Shown here piece by piece: positions 1-9,867 of a stretch of 64,000 nucleotides of DNA. Numbering within the stretch: position 1 is the first letter of the stretch; each line of letters opens with the position of its first letter. Location of the stretch: positions 1-64,000 of the forward strand of contig NZ_JYOA01000004.1 of NCBI RefSeq assembly GCF_000955805.1, read 5' to 3'. A program made the translations under genes and the position numbers. The stretch is from Pseudomonas sp. 21. Its GTDB lineage: Bacteria; Pseudomonadota; Gammaproteobacteria; Pseudomonadales; Pseudomonadaceae. The notes below the pieces were generated by a model. The model did not search any database, was not told where the DNA came from, and saw nothing but the letters and a program-made list of their open reading frames with translations.

Positions 1-28
1 GGGGGGTGTTGCCCGAGCACTGCAGCCC

Positions 29-1456
29 TCAGACTGGCACCACTTCGCCCTTCACGTCCTGCTGACCATCCTGCGCCGGCCCAACTGGCCCCACCGCATC
101 CACGGTAAAGCCGAAGGTATTCACCCCGCCCTCGCTGCGCACGAACACCGAGCCGCCGTGCATGCTCGCCACCGCCTTGACGATGGACAACCCCAGCCCA
201 TGGTTGCTCTGGCTGTTGGCGCGGGCCATGTCGGCGCGATAGAAGCGCTCGAACAGCCGCGCGCGTTGCTCGGCCGTGATCGGCTCGCCAGGGTTGCTGA
301 CTTCCACCAGCGCGGCGCCGCGCTCGCCGCTCAGGCGTACGTCGATGCGCCCGCCCGGTGCGGTGTGCTGGGCGGCGTTGTAGAGCAAGTTGGTCACCGC
401 GCGCTGGAACAGCGCGCGCTCGACGCAGGCCCGCGCATCGCCGCGCAGGTTCACCTGCACGCCCTGTTCGTCGAAGATCACCTCGAGGAAGTCCAGCGTC
501 GTCGCCACCTCGGCCGCCAGAGAGGTTTCCACCCTTTCCGCAGCCAGCCCGCCCTGGTCGACGCGGGCGAGGAACAGCATGTCGTTGATGATGGCGCGCA
601 GGCGCTCCAGCTCCTCCAGGTTGGACTGCAGCACCTCCTCGTAATCCTGTGCGCTGCGCTCGCGGGACAGTGCGACCTGGCTCTGGCCAATCAGGTTGGC
701 CAAGGGCGTGCGCAGCTCGTGGGCGACGTCGGCGTTGAACGACTCCAGACGCAGATAAGCCTGCTCCAGCCGGTCCAGTGCTTCGTTGAAGGCGCCGGCC
801 AACGCCGACAGCTCCGCCGGCAAGCCGGCCAGGCGCAACCGCTGGGACAGCTGGCGGGGGCTGATCTGCCTCGCTTCGGCGGACAGTTCGTGCAGCGGCC
901 GCAAACCAACGCGGGCAATCCAGTGGCCGCACAGGGTTGCCAGCGCAATCCCCAGCGCGGAGAGCACGAACAGCGTCATCAGCGTCGCCTCGCGGGCGTG
1001 CTTGAATGCCACGCTGTCGATCGCCGCCAGCAGCACCAGCGCCGGTCGTCCATCGCTGGCCGGCAGGCGGCCGACACGGGCGGAGAGCGGCGCGTCGTGT
1101 TCGGGCAGTTCAAGCTCGGCATAGCCGCTTCCGGCGCTGAGCATCCGGTTGACCGTCTCGTTGGGTTTGCCGTAGCGGAAGCGTGCGTCGTCGCTGTCGA
1201 TCCAGAAGCGGATCAGCTGGTATTCCTGGCTCAGGGTGTTGAGCTTGAGCTGCATGTGCGGCCAGCGCTCGGCGAGGTCGGGCTTGTCGAGCATGCGCGC
1301 GACCATGTTGAAGCGGGTGTCCAGCTCCGAGCGTTGCAGGCGCTCGATCTGCGCGTCGAGCACGCAATAGATGGCCGAACCGATGAGCAGGAAGATGCCC
1401 AGCGCGGCGACGGCGAACATGCCGGCCAGACGGGTCGACAGCGACAGGCCTTTCAC
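29..1456 (-). CDS. Heavy-metal-type sensor histidine kinase beside mexMN
   Basis: Inner-membrane sensor kinase of the CusS/CopS/IrlS type, 475 aa. There is a first membrane helix at about residues 11-33, a periplasmic sensor segment, a second helix at about 158-180, then HAMP, a HisKA domain with the phospho-acceptor His246 in the VAHELRTP motif, and a HATPase_c domain with an N-box (NLLYNAAQH) and G-box (NHGLGLSIV). It should phosphorylate the response regulator encoded just upstream. The start is GTG, overlapping the regulator stop by four bases (GTGA), so the two are translationally coupled. By order this corresponds to PAO1 PA1438 (from memory). The signal sensed is unknown; the family assignment to metals does not prove a metal ligand. 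Confidence 0.9.
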   Translation of the reverse strand: MKGLSLSTRLAGMFAVAALGIFLLIGSAIYCVLDAQIERLQRSELDTRFNMVARMLDKPDLAERWPHMQLKLNTLSQEYQLIRFWIDSDDARFRYGKPNETVNRMLSAGSGYAELELPEHDAPLSARVGRLPASDGRPALVLLAAIDSVAFKHAREATLMTLFVLSALGIALATLCGHWIARVGLRPLHELSAEARQISPRQLSQRLRLAGLPAELSALAGAFNEALDRLEQAYLRLESFNADVAHELRTPLANLIGQSQVALSRERSAQDYEEVLQSNLEELERLRAIINDMLFLARVDQGGLAAERVETSLAAEVATTLDFLEVIFDEQGVQVNLRGDARACVERALFQRAVTNLLYNAAQHTAPGGRIDVRLSGERGAALVEVSNPGEPITAEQRARLFERFYRADMARANSQSNHGLGLSIVKAVASMHGGSVFVRSEGGVNTFGFTVDAVGPVGPAQDGQQDVKGEVVPV

Positions 1457-2145
1457 GCTTCGCGCTCCTGCACGGTGCGGCTCTCCAGCACGTAGCCCAT
1501 GCCGCGGATGGTGTGCAGCAGCTTGGTGTCGAACGGCCCGTCGAGCTTGGCCCGCAGGCGCTTGATGGCGACCTCGACGACATTGGTATCGGTGTCGAAA
1601 TTGATATCCCAGACCAGCTCGGCGATGGCCGTCTTGGAGAGGATTTCGCCGCTGCGCTGGGCCAGCACGCAGAGCAGCGAGTACTCCTTGGCGGTCAGTT
1701 CCAGGCGCGTGCCGCCGCGCTGTACGCGGCGGCTGACGAGGTCGATGGCCAGGTCGGCGATGCGCATCTGCGTGGCGCTTTCCAGGTGTGCGCCACGGCG
1801 GGTCAACGCTTGCAGGCGCGCCACCAGTTCGAGGAAGGAGAACGGCTTGATCAGGTAGTCGTCGGCGCCCTCGCGCAGGCCGCGCACGCGGTCTTCCACG
1901 CGCTCGCGGGCGGTGAGCATGATCACCGGCGTCTGCCGCTGTTCGCGCAACGCGCGCAGTACGCCGTAGCCGTCGATACCGGGAAGCATCACGTCGAGCA
2001 CGATGACGTCGTACTCGCCGTTGAGCGCCAGGTGCCGACCATCGATGCCGTTGGCCGCGACGTCCACGGTGAAGCCCTGCTCGCTCAGGCCGCGCTGCAG
2101 GTAATCGGCGGTCTTGCTCTCGTCTTCGACAATCAGTACGCGCAT
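1453..2145 (-). CDS. OmpR/PhoB-family response regulator of the mexMN locus
   Basis: Two-component response regulator, 230 aa. The receiver domain (about 1-115) has the acidic pair ED at 7-8, phospho-acceptor Asp51 ([10 protein letters not shown]) and the conserved Lys (LIKPF). A winged-helix DNA-binding domain follows (about 125-222; LTAKEYSLL and [12 protein letters not shown]). The ATG at 2145 is chosen because GGAGGG precedes it; a longer GTG frame to 2202 exists but would add an unrelated 19-residue extension. It lies 46 bp downstream of mexN and overlaps the kinase gene. Its sequence class resembles CusR/CopR regulators, which bind TGACA-N4-TGTCA-like palindromes; such a site is present upstream of mexM. 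PAO1 counterpart about PA1437 (from memory). Confidence 0.93.
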   Translation of the reverse strand: MRVLIVEDESKTADYLQRGLSEQGFTVDVAANGIDGRHLALNGEYDVIVLDVMLPGIDGYGVLRALREQRQTPVIMLTARERVEDRVRGLREGADDYLIKPFSFLELVARLQALTRRGAHLESATQMRIADLAIDLVSRRVQRGGTRLELTAKEYSLLCVLAQRSGEILSKTAIAELVWDINFDTDTNVVEVAIKRLRAKLDGPFDTKLLHTIRGMGYVLESRTVQEREA

Positions 2146-2191
2146 GCCTGCCCTCCGTTCGCAGCGTCCAGCCATGCTACCCAGCCGCGCT

Positions 2192-5100
2192 TCATGCCGC
2201 ACCTCCGGCGATTACCGGCGCAGGCTGCGGGCGGTGGAAGACGCGGTCCAGCGCCAGGTAGACCACCGGCGTACTGAACAGGGTCAGCGCCTGGCTGAAG
2301 ATCAGCCCGCCCACCACCGCCACGCCCAGCGGCTGGCGCAGCTCCGAGCCGGTGCCGAAGCCGATCATCAGCGGGATCGCGCCGAGCAGCGCGGCCAGCG
2401 TGGTCATCATGATCGGCCGGAAGCGCGCCAGGCACGCCTCGCGGATCGCATCGTAAGGCGACAGCCCGCGCTGGCGTTGCGCAGCCAGGGCGAAGTCGAC
2501 CATCAGGATGCCGTTCTTCTTGACGATGCCGATCAGCAGCACCAGGCCGATCAGCGCCATCACCGAAAACTCCAGGCCCCAGCCCCAGAGCAGGAACACC
2601 GCGCCGATGCCCGCCGAAGGCAGCGTCGAGAGGATCGTCAGCGGGTGCACGAAGCTCTCGTAGAGCACGCCGAGGATCACGTAGACCGCGAACAGCGCGG
2701 CCAGGATCAGCAACGGCTGGCTGGCCAGCGAGCTCTGGAAGGCCGCCGCGGCGCCCTGGAATTCGCCGCTGATGCTCGACGGCATGCCGATCTCCTGCTG
2801 CGCGCGCTGGACGAGACTCACGGCATCGCCCAGCGCCACGCCCGGTGACAGGTTGAAGGACAGGGTCACCGCCGGGAACATGCCGTTGTGGTTGATCTGC
2901 AACGGCCCGGACTTGTCCGGCACGACCCGCGCCAGCGCCGCCAGCGGGACCATCTCGCCGGTCAGCGGAGAGCGCAGGTGGAACCACGCCAGGCTGTCGG
3001 CACGACCGCGCTGCCGCGAGTCCAGTTCGAGGATGACCTTGTACTGGTTGACCTCGGTCTGGAACTCGCCGACCTGGCGCTGACCGAAGGCGTCATACAG
3101 GGTCTGGCTGACGTCCTCGGCGGACAACCCGAAGCGCGCCGCCGCCACGCGGTCGATCTGCAGCGAGGTCACACTGGCGCCCATCTGCAGGTCGTTGGAG
3201 ACATCCTGCAGGCCGCCCTCCTCCTTCAGCCGCTGGGTCAGCCGATCCGCCCAGAGTGCCAGCGCCGCGCTATCGTTGCTGCGCAGGGCGTACTGGTACT
3301 GGGTGCGCACCGGGCCGGTGGCAAGGTTGATGTCCTGGGCCGAACGCAGGTAGAGAACGATGCCCGGCACCTTGGCCAGCTTGGGCCGGATGCGGTTGAT
3401 GAACTCGTCCACCGACACGTCGCGGTCGCCGCGGTCCTTGAGCACGATCCAGAAGCGCCCGTTGGACAGGCTCTGGCTGCCACCGGTGATGCCGATGGCG
3501 TGGTTGTAGCTCTGCACGGCAGGGTCGGCGGCAATGATGTCCGCCAGTTGCTTGTGCTTCTCGGCCATGTCGGCATAGGAAATATCCTCGGCGGCCTGGG
3601 TGGTACCGAAGATGAAGGCAGTGTCCTGGGACGGGAAGAAGCCCTTGGGAATCCCGACATAGCCGGCCACCGCGATGGCCACGCAGACCACGAAGCCGGC
3701 GAGCACCGTACGCTGGTGCTTTAGCGACCAATCCAGTCCCCTGGCGTAGCGCGCCAGCAGCCAGCCGGCGATGCCGCCGTCATCATGTCCATGCTTCGGC
3801 TTGCCCATGAAGCGCGAGGCGAGCATCGGCGCCACCGTCAGCGAGGCCAGCACCGAGATCAGGATGGCCGCCGTGACGCTGACGGCGAACTCACGGAACA
3901 GCCGACCGACGATGCCGCCCATGAACAGCAGGGGAATGAACGCAGCGATCAGCGAGAAGCTGATCGAGACCACGGTGAAGCTGATCTCCGAGGCGCCGGC
4001 CAGCGCCGCCTCGACCCGGTCCTTGCCCTGCTCCAGGTGGCGGTGGATGTTTTCCACCACGACGATGGCGTCATCGACGATGAAGCCCACCGCGATGATC
4101 AGCGCCACCAGGGTCAGGTTGTTCAGCGTGAAGCCCAGCAGGTACATCGCCGCAAAGCTGGCGCTGAGCGACACCGCCAGCACCGTGGCAACGATCAGGG
4201 TCGCCGACAGCTGGCGCAGGAACAGCCCCATCACCAGCACCACCAGGCCCATGGTCAGCAGCAGGGTCAGTTCGACTTCGTGCAGCGAGGCCCGGATGGT
4301 GCGGGTGCGGTCGTTGAGCACTTCCACCTCGACGCCCGCCGGCAGCATCTCGCGCAGGCGCGGCAACTCGGCCTGGATGGCATCGGAGGTCTCGACGATG
4401 TTCGCGCCGGGCTGGCGCAGGATCACCAGCGCAACGCCCGGCCGGCCATCCGGCCAGGCCTGCACGTAGTCGTCTTCCGGCGCCTTCACCACCTTCGCCA
4501 GGTCGCGCAGGAACACCGGCGCGCCCGCTCGGTAAGCGACGACGAGGTCGCCGTATTCGTCGGGGCTGAACAACTGGTCGTTGGCCGCCAGGGTGGACAC
4601 GCGGCCGTCACCGAACAGCGCGCCCTTGGCCAGGTTGATGCTCGCCGATTGCAGCGACTGGCGCAGGTCGGCCAGGGTCAGGCGGTACGCCGCGAGCTTC
4701 TCCGGCTGTGCCTGGATGCGGATCGCCGGGCGCTGCTGGCCGACCACGAAGATCTGCCCCACCCCGGCGATCTGGCTGAGCTGGCGCGACAGCAGCACTT
4801 CGGCCAGGTCGCTCAGCTCGATCAGCGGCATCAGCTCGGAGTTCACCCGCACGATCATGATCGGGCTGTCCGCCGGGTTGATCTTGCGCCAGGTCGGCAG
4901 GTTCGGCATGTCCGCCGGCAGCCGGCCGGCGGCGGCGTTGATCGCGGCGGTGACCTCCTGGGCGGCGACGTCGATGTTCTTGTCCAGGTCGAACTGCAGG
5001 GTCAGGGTGGTCGAGCCCAGGGCGCTGGTGGAAAGCATCTGGGTGATACCGGGAATGGCGCTGAACTGCACTTCCAGCGGAGTCGCCACCGACGACGCCA

Positions 5101-5287
5101 TGGTCTCCGGGCTGCCGCCGGGCAGCAGCGCCTGGACCTGGATGGTCGGGAAGTCCACCTGCGGCAACGGCGCGACGCCGAGCCGGAAGAACGCCAGCAG
5201 CCCGAGAAACAGCGAGGCGATGGTCAGCAGGCAGGTGGCGATGAGGTGGCGCACGCACCAGCCGGACATGCCGGCGCGCACGCTCAT
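2192..5287 (-). CDS. mexN: RND efflux transporter, MexN-like inner-membrane pump
   Basis: Proton-driven inner-membrane pump of the HAE1 RND family, 1031 aa, the usual length. Two halves each carry an N-terminal helix, a large periplasmic porter/docking loop and a six-helix bundle. The proton-relay aspartate pair is seen in [17 protein letters not shown], and the N-terminus ([18 protein letters not shown]) is typical of the MdtB/MdtC/MuxC/MexN branch. The start overlaps the mexM stop (ATGA), with GGAG upstream. In P. aeruginosa, MexMN works with the outer-membrane factor OprM and exports amphenicols (established knowledge). No outer-membrane factor is encoded here, so it presumably borrows one encoded elsewhere. 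The name rests on gene order (PA1436, from memory) and sequence class. Confidence 0.88.
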   Translation of the reverse strand: MSVRAGMSGWCVRHLIATCLLTIASLFLGLLAFFRLGVAPLPQVDFPTIQVQALLPGGSPETMASSVATPLEVQFSAIPGITQMLSTSALGSTTLTLQFDLDKNIDVAAQEVTAAINAAAGRLPADMPNLPTWRKINPADSPIMIVRVNSELMPLIELSDLAEVLLSRQLSQIAGVGQIFVVGQQRPAIRIQAQPEKLAAYRLTLADLRQSLQSASINLAKGALFGDGRVSTLAANDQLFSPDEYGDLVVAYRAGAPVFLRDLAKVVKAPEDDYVQAWPDGRPGVALVILRQPGANIVETSDAIQAELPRLREMLPAGVEVEVLNDRTRTIRASLHEVELTLLLTMGLVVLVMGLFLRQLSATLIVATVLAVSLSASFAAMYLLGFTLNNLTLVALIIAVGFIVDDAIVVVENIHRHLEQGKDRVEAALAGASEISFTVVSISFSLIAAFIPLLFMGGIVGRLFREFAVSVTAAILISVLASLTVAPMLASRFMGKPKHGHDDGGIAGWLLARYARGLDWSLKHQRTVLAGFVVCVAIAVAGYVGIPKGFFPSQDTAFIFGTTQAAEDISYADMAEKHKQLADIIAADPAVQSYNHAIGITGGSQSLSNGRFWIVLKDRGDRDVSVDEFINRIRPKLAKVPGIVLYLRSAQDINLATGPVRTQYQYALRSNDSAALALWADRLTQRLKEEGGLQDVSNDLQMGASVTSLQIDRVAAARFGLSAEDVSQTLYDAFGQRQVGEFQTEVNQYKVILELDSRQRGRADSLAWFHLRSPLTGEMVPLAALARVVPDKSGPLQINHNGMFPAVTLSFNLSPGVALGDAVSLVQRAQQEIGMPSSISGEFQGAAAAFQSSLASQPLLILAALFAVYVILGVLYESFVHPLTILSTLPSAGIGAVFLLWGWGLEFSVMALIGLVLLIGIVKKNGILMVDFALAAQRQRGLSPYDAIREACLARFRPIMMTTLAALLGAIPLMIGFGTGSELRQPLGVAVVGGLIFSQALTLFSTPVVYLALDRVFHRPQPAPVIAGGAA

Positions 5288-6429
5288 GGCTCGCTCCGGC
5301 GGGCCAGGGCCTGCACGTCGCCCTGCACCTCCACGCGTGCGCCGGGCGTCAGGCGGGAATGGCCGTCGAGCACCACCTCATCGTCCACCGCCAGGCCCTC
5401 GACAATGGTGCGCCCGTCCACTTCCGCAACAATGCGCACCGGCACCTTCTGCGCCTTGCCGTCCTCGATGCGGAACACGAAGGCGCCGTCGAGGCCACGG
5501 CGCACGGCGCGGCTGTCCAGCACCAGGCCGTTGTGCAGTACGCCGGACTGCAGGTCGATGGCGACGAACTGCCCCGGCCAGAGCTGGCCGTCCTTGTTGT
5601 CGAATACGGCGCGCACCCGGATGGTCCCGGTGCTGGCGGCTACCTGGTTATCGATGCTGCGCAGGTGGCCCTCGCCGAGCAACTGGCCGCCGTCGCGGCT
5701 GCGCGCCACTACCGGGGAATCGCTGCTCATCAGCGGTTGCAACTTGGGCAGGCTTTCCTGCGGCAGGGCGAAGACCACCGAGATCGGCGACATCTGGGTC
5801 ACGCTGAACAGGCCATTGCTGTCATTGGTGCGCAGCAGATTGCCAACGTCGACATTACGAATGCCGACACGGCCGGCGACAGGTGAGGTGATACGGGTAT
5901 AGGACAGGCGCACGCGTTCAGCATCGATGGTGGCGTCGTTGCCGCGCAGGGTGGCGCGCAGGCGGGCAGCTTCCGCTTCGCTCTGCTCCACCGTCTGCCG
6001 GGAAATCGAGCCGCGCTGGATCAGCGTCTGATAGCGCGCCAGGTCCTGCTCGACGATGCGCAGCTGCGCCTGGTTGCTCTGCTTGGTGGCCTCGGCCTGC
6101 TCCAGTGCGGCCTTGATCGCGCGGTCATCGATGGTCGCCAGCAGTTCGCCCTGCTTGACCATCTGCCCTTCCTCGACGAGCAGCGCGGTGAGCTGGCCTT
6201 CCACTTGCGGGCGGACCAGCACGCTGGCCAGCGAGGTGACGGTGCCGACACCGTCGAGGTTCTGCGCCAGGTCCTCGCGGGCCACGCGCGCCAGGGTTAC
6301 CGGTATACCGGCGGGCTGGGCTGCGGCCTGCGGCGCCTCGTGCCGGCCGGCAAAGCCCCAGATGCCCGCTCCCAGCGCCGTCACCCCCAGCAATCCTGCC
6401 GCCAGCCAAACCCGCCGTTGCCCCTGCAT
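5284..6429 (-). CDS. mexM: RND efflux periplasmic adaptor, MexM-like
   Basis: Membrane-fusion (adaptor) protein, 381 aa, linking the MexN pump to an outer-membrane channel. It has an N-terminal hydrophobic segment (about 6-26), then the lipoyl/hairpin region (VRPQVEGQLTALLVEEGQMVKQGELLATID), a coiled-coil section (about 105-170), and beta-barrel and membrane-proximal domains. ATG at 6429 is preferred over the upstream start because AGGAG lies about 8 bases before it. It is first in a four-gene operon mexM-mexN-regulator-kinase with ATGA overlap to mexN. There is no clear lipobox cysteine, so it is probably anchored by the uncleaved N-terminal helix. PAO1 counterpart about PA1435 (from memory). 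Confidence 0.88.
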   Translation of the reverse strand: MQGQRRVWLAAGLLGVTALGAGIWGFAGRHEAPQAAAQPAGIPVTLARVAREDLAQNLDGVGTVTSLASVLVRPQVEGQLTALLVEEGQMVKQGELLATIDDRAIKAALEQAEATKQSNQAQLRIVEQDLARYQTLIQRGSISRQTVEQSEAEAARLRATLRGNDATIDAERVRLSYTRITSPVAGRVGIRNVDVGNLLRTNDSNGLFSVTQMSPISVVFALPQESLPKLQPLMSSDSPVVARSRDGGQLLGEGHLRSIDNQVAASTGTIRVRAVFDNKDGQLWPGQFVAIDLQSGVLHNGLVLDSRAVRRGLDGAFVFRIEDGKAQKVPVRIVAEVDGRTIVEGLAVDDEVVLDGHSRLTPGARVEVQGDVQALARRSEP

Positions 6430-6514
6430 CCCGCTCTCCTGCGTCTGGTTCGGCCACAGCGGCCGCATCCTGGGGTTATAAGCCCGCCGTCGGGACCGGA
6501 GGCTGACCCTTAAA

Positions 6515-6528
6515 TGACAATCCTGTCA
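6515..6528. promoter_or_regulatory. TGACA-N4-TGTCA palindrome, probable response-regulator box
   Basis: A perfect 5-bp inverted repeat with a 4-base spacer lies in the 208-bp divergent spacer between mexM and lapG, 86 bp upstream of the mexM start. Regulators of the CopR/CusR/CzcR class bind boxes of this form (established knowledge), and the operon encodes such a regulator. A TATAAC-like -10 on the minus strand lies at about 6475-6480. Its distance from the palindrome is larger than for a classic -35-overlapping box, so assignment of the exact promoter is uncertain. Confidence 0.55.
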
Positions 6529-6637
6529 GATTCGCCTTGAAGGCCCGTAGGACGGGGCTTTGCGCTCAATGGCGATACGCCAGCGCAAGTTCTCGAAGAG
6601 CGCCTAGACTCCACACATCCCACATGGAGCGCTGGCG

Positions 6638-7339
6638 ATGCAGCCACCCCGAGGAGCCCTCTGGCTGTTCGCCAGCCCGCTGCGTCTGCGGGCCGGCGTG
6701 CTGCTGCTCGCGCTCCTTGCGCTGAGCGCCGGTGCCGCCTGGAACTTCGACACCATCCTGAAGAACGCCGAGCAGCGCTATGGCAACCTCGGCACCGCCA
6801 AGACCCGCATCGAATCCTGGGGCCGCCTGATCGCCGACAGCGAGAATCTCGACGAGATGGCCAAGCTCAAGGCCGTCAACGCCTTCTTCAACGGCGCGCT
6901 GGTGTTCACCGACGACCGCACCGTCTGGCACCAGGAGGACTACTGGGCGACCCCGGTGGAATCGCTCTACAAGGGCGCCGGCGACTGCGAGGACTATTCC
7001 ATCGCCAAGTTCGTCACCCTGCGCCGCCTCGGGGTCGCCAGCGACAAGCTGCGCATCACCTACGTCAAGGCGCTGCAGCAGAACCAGGCGCACATGGTGC
7101 TCACCTACTACGCCTCCCCCACTGCCGAACCGCTGGTGCTGGACAACCTGATCCCGCAGATCAAGCCCGCCTCCCAGCGCAAGGACCTCCTGCCCGTCTA
7201 CGCCTTCAACGCCGAGGGGCTGTGGCTGCCCGGCCCCGGCGGCGGCAAGCGCACCGGCGACAGCAAGAAGCTGTCGCGCTGGCAGGACCTGTTGACCAAG
7301 ATGCGCGCCGAGGGCCTGGACCTCGACGAGACTCGATAG
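6638..7339 (+). CDS. lapG: LapG-type periplasmic cysteine protease (adhesin release)
   Basis: Transglutaminase-like cysteine proteinase (BTLCP family), 233 aa, with an N-terminal export/anchor helix at about 18-34. The catalytic triad is recognisable: Cys117 in GAGDCEDYSIAKF, His152 in AHMVLTYY and Asp169 in LVLDNLIPQ. In P. fluorescens, LapG cleaves the N-terminal region of the giant adhesin LapA and releases cells from the biofilm when c-di-GMP falls. It is followed 11 bp later by lapD, its c-di-GMP-controlled sequestering partner. The target adhesin and its type I secretion system are not in this window. PAO1 counterpart about PA1434 (from memory). Confidence 0.93.
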   Translation: MQPPRGALWLFASPLRLRAGVLLLALLALSAGAAWNFDTILKNAEQRYGNLGTAKTRIESWGRLIADSENLDEMAKLKAVNAFFNGALVFTDDRTVWHQEDYWATPVESLYKGAGDCEDYSIAKFVTLRRLGVASDKLRITYVKALQQNQAHMVLTYYASPTAEPLVLDNLIPQIKPASQRKDLLPVYAFNAEGLWLPGPGGGKRTGDSKKLSRWQDLLTKMRAEGLDLDETR

Positions 7340-7350
7340 GAGAACCCGGC

Positions 7351-9306
7351 ATGTCATTGCTCAAGCAACTGTTCCTGGCGATCTGCCTGTTCCTCGTGGT
7401 CGCCTTCGCCGGCAGCTTCGCCGCCAGCCTGGAAAGCTCCCGCGAGCAGCTGATCGGCCAGTTGCGCTCCCATGCCCAGGACGCGGCCACCGCCCTGGGC
7501 CTGTCGCTCACCCCGCACGTGGACGACCCGGCGATGATCAAGCTGATGGTCAGCTCGATCTTCGACTCCGGCTACTTCGCCACCATCCGCGTGGTGAGCA
7601 TTCCCGAAGGCAAGGTCATCGTCGAGCGCGACAGCGACACGCAGAACCAGCAGGTGCCGGCCTGGTTCGCCAAGCTGGTCAACCTCAAGGCCCAGGGCGG
7701 CGACGCGCTGATCATGCGCGGCTGGGAGCAGGCCGCGCGGGTCGAGGTGGTCAGCCATCCGCAGTTCGCCCTGGCCAAGCTGTGGGACGGCGCGCTGGGC
7801 AGCCTCGCCTGGCTGCTGGCCTGCGGGCTGGTCAGCGCCATCCTCGGCGGCTGGCTGCTGCGCACCCAGTTGAAGCCGCTGGACCAGATGGTGCAGCAAG
7901 CCCACGCCATCACCCGCCGCGAATTCCTCACCCTGCCCAAGGAACCGCGCACCCCGGAGCTGCGGCGCGTGGTACAGGCGATGAACCAGATGGTCGACAA
8001 GCTCAAGGCCCTGTTCGCCGAGGAAGCCAGCCGCAGCGAGAAACTGCGCGAGGAAGCCTACCAGGACAGCCTTTCCGGGCTGGCCAACCGTCGCCTGTTC
8101 GATGCGCGGCTGGACGCGCAACTCTCGCCCAGCGAACAGAACGCCGCCGGCTATCTGCTGCTGCTGCGCCTGAACGACCTGGCCGGGCTCAACCAGCGCC
8201 TGGGCGGACAACGCACCGACGCACTGATCCGCGACGTCGCCGAGCTGCTGGAGCGTGAGCGCGAGACCCATGGCACCCCGGACTGGCTGGCCGCGCGCAG
8301 CCGTGGCGGCGAGTTCACCCTGCTCGCCCCCGGCGTCGACAGCGCCAGCGCCGAACTGCTGGCCGACCAGCTCAGCGCCGCCCTGGAAAACCTCCGCGGC
8401 ACCGGCGCCAGCGACTGCAAGCCGGTGGCGCACCTTGGCCTCGCGGCCTTCCGCCCCGGCGAATCCGCGGCCAGCGTGCTGTCCCGCGCGGACCAGGCAC
8501 TGGCGCAATCGCAATCCTCGCCCGATCGTCCCTGGCAACGCCTGGACAGCTCCGGCAGCCAGCCCGCCCAGGACTCCCGCGCCTGGCGCGACTGGCTCGA
8601 CGATGCCCTGCTGAAGGGCAAGCTGCAGCTGTGGTTCCAGCCCGTACGCGCCTGCGTCGAGAATGGCGAGTTGCTGCACCAGAAAGTCCTCGCGCGGCTG
8701 CTCGACCCCAAGGGCGAGGCCGTGGCCGCCGGGCAATTCCTGCCATGGATCGAACGCTTCGGCTGGTCGGCGCGCTTCGACCTGGCGATGCTCGAACACG
8801 CCCTCGCCCACCTCGCCCAGCAACCGGCACCGCTGGCCCTGTCGCTCTCGGCGGAAACCGTGCGCAGCGCCGAGCCCCTGCGCCAACTCTTCGAAATCCT
8901 GCGTGGCCACCCGCAGGAAGCGCAGCTGATGACCCTGGAAGTGGACGAACGCTACCTGCCCCCGCCGGCCGAGCTGGAGAAGCTCGCCCAGTCGGTCCAG
9001 GAAGTCGGCGCCAAGCTCGGCCTGCAACACTTCGGCGGGCGCTTCAGCCTGATCGGCAACCTGACCCGCCTCGGCCTGGCCTACCTGAAGATCGACGGCA
9101 GCTACATCCGCTCCATTGACCAGGACAACGACAAGCGCCTGTTCATCGAGGCCATGTACCGCGCGTCCAACAGCATCGACCTGCCGCTGATCGCGGAAAT
9201 GGTCGAGACCGAAGGCGAGCTGCAGGTATTGCGGGAGATGGGGATTGCCGGGGCCATGGGCCGGCTGATTGGTGCGCCGAAGCCGTCGCAGAAGAACGGT
9301 TCCTGA
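7351..9306 (+). CDS. lapD: LapD-type inner-membrane c-di-GMP receptor
   Basis: Membrane c-di-GMP effector, 651 aa. Order: helix 1 (about 5-25), periplasmic LapG-binding domain, helix 2 (about 148-170), HAMP, degenerate GGDEF, degenerate EAL. The GGDEF signature reads RGGEF (318-322) and the EAL signature reads KVL (445-447), so it should bind c-di-GMP without making or degrading it, as known for LapD. When c-di-GMP is bound, the periplasmic domain holds LapG and the adhesin stays on the surface. ATG at 7351 follows AGGAGAA; the upstream in-frame extension overlaps lapG and is rejected. Confidence 0.94.
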   Translation: MSLLKQLFLAICLFLVVAFAGSFAASLESSREQLIGQLRSHAQDAATALGLSLTPHVDDPAMIKLMVSSIFDSGYFATIRVVSIPEGKVIVERDSDTQNQQVPAWFAKLVNLKAQGGDALIMRGWEQAARVEVVSHPQFALAKLWDGALGSLAWLLACGLVSAILGGWLLRTQLKPLDQMVQQAHAITRREFLTLPKEPRTPELRRVVQAMNQMVDKLKALFAEEASRSEKLREEAYQDSLSGLANRRLFDARLDAQLSPSEQNAAGYLLLLRLNDLAGLNQRLGGQRTDALIRDVAELLERERETHGTPDWLAARSRGGEFTLLAPGVDSASAELLADQLSAALENLRGTGASDCKPVAHLGLAAFRPGESAASVLSRADQALAQSQSSPDRPWQRLDSSGSQPAQDSRAWRDWLDDALLKGKLQLWFQPVRACVENGELLHQKVLARLLDPKGEAVAAGQFLPWIERFGWSARFDLAMLEHALAHLAQQPAPLALSLSAETVRSAEPLRQLFEILRGHPQEAQLMTLEVDERYLPPPAELEKLAQSVQEVGAKLGLQHFGGRFSLIGNLTRLGLAYLKIDGSYIRSIDQDNDKRLFIEAMYRASNSIDLPLIAEMVETEGELQVLREMGIAGAMGRLIGAPKPSQKNGS

Positions 9307-9338
9307 TGTCCTTGCAGGACCGAGGGGCGCCTAGCCCT

Positions 9339-9392
9339 TGCTCGCGAACCGACTCCGCGACGGGGCCTGTTCGCGAGCAAGCTCGCTCCTAC
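9339..9392. repeat. REP-like inverted pair, type A (degenerate left arm)
   Basis: The right arm (9369-9392) is the reverse complement of a 24-bp unit beginning GTAGGAGCGAGC and ending GCGAAC; the left arm keeps only TTGCTCGCGAAC (9339-9350). The same unit recurs at 20060-20146, 40787-40864 and 42717-42794. It lies just after lapD, between convergent genes. Confidence 0.75.
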
Positions 9393-9412
9393 AAAAGCCC
9401 TCAATCCCTCGA

Positions 9413-9462
<50 letters not shown>

Positions 9463-9515
9463 TTAAAGACTTCCAGAAAAACATCCGAGCACTCCGAACC
9501 GCCCCGTTCAGGAGG

Positions 9516-9624
9516 CCTCGTTGAAGCGGAGTTTCAGGGGTTGAGCGGCATGGATGCCGCGAGAGCCACGATGGGCCAGGGATGGCCCGTCGTGGCGTGC
9601 CCCTGAAACTTCGCTTCAACGAGG
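9516..9624. repeat. 109-bp inverted-repeat unit with three-way-junction fold
   Basis: The outer arms (9516-9540 and 9600-9624) are 25 bp with one mismatch. Between them are two further hairpins: a perfect 7-bp stem (9545-9551 / 9554-9560) and a 14-bp stem with one mismatch (9565-9578 / 9583-9596). The unit can therefore fold as a closed stem with two inner arms. There is no transposase gene. It resembles a MITE-like or structured repeat; I recall similar sequence dispersed in Pseudomonas genomes but cannot verify it here. Confidence 0.8.
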
Positions 9625-9664
9625 GAATTTTTCGCCTCAAGCGAAAAACCGGATGTCCGGGGCA

Positions 9665-9730
9665 AGACTTTTTGGTTCCTTTTGTGGCGTTTGACAAAAG
9701 GGACTCGCCCGAGGGGGCGAAACAAAGTCT
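9665..9730. repeat. Second multi-stem repeat unit
   Basis: The outer arms AGACTTT / AAAGTCT (9665-9671 / 9724-9730) enclose two inner stems, CCTTTTGT / ACAAAAGG (9678-9685 / 9694-9701) and CGCCC / GGGCG (9706-9710 / 9715-9719). It has the same three-way topology as the unit 40 bp upstream, so the two probably form one composite repeat of about 215 bp. Confidence 0.65.
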
Positions 9731-9780
9731 CGCCGCGCGCGCCGAAGCGGCGCAGGAAAGCCCAGCGCGAAGCAGACACA

Positions 9781-9862
9781 TCGCGGACAAAGCCCGCTCC
9801 TACACAAGGGCAAACGCCGGAGCAGGCCTTGAAGGCCGCATTCGCGAGCTCGCTCCTGCAGG
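9781..9862. repeat. Degenerate REP-like arms between the composite repeat and pap
   Basis: 9781-9803 resembles the type B REP unit (TCGCGGAC...GCTCCTAC) and 9840-9862 resembles type A (TTCGCGAG...GCTCCTGC). Both are diverged copies in the same orientation. They complete a spacer made almost wholly of repeats. Confidence 0.5.
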
Positions 9863-9867
9863 AAAAG

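Noticed and set aside
158..1495. Long plus-strand ORF opposite the sensor kinase
   Set aside because: Shadow frame in high-GC DNA; low-complexity Arg/Gln/His composition, while the minus strand encodes a full histidine kinase.
3785..5902. 705-codon plus-strand ORF opposite mexN and mexM
   Set aside because: Antisense shadow with biased His/Arg/Gln content and no domain; it spans two real genes on the other strand.
9516..9730. Insertion sequence
   Set aside because: No transposase, no target-site duplication seen, and the internal sequence is itself made of stems.
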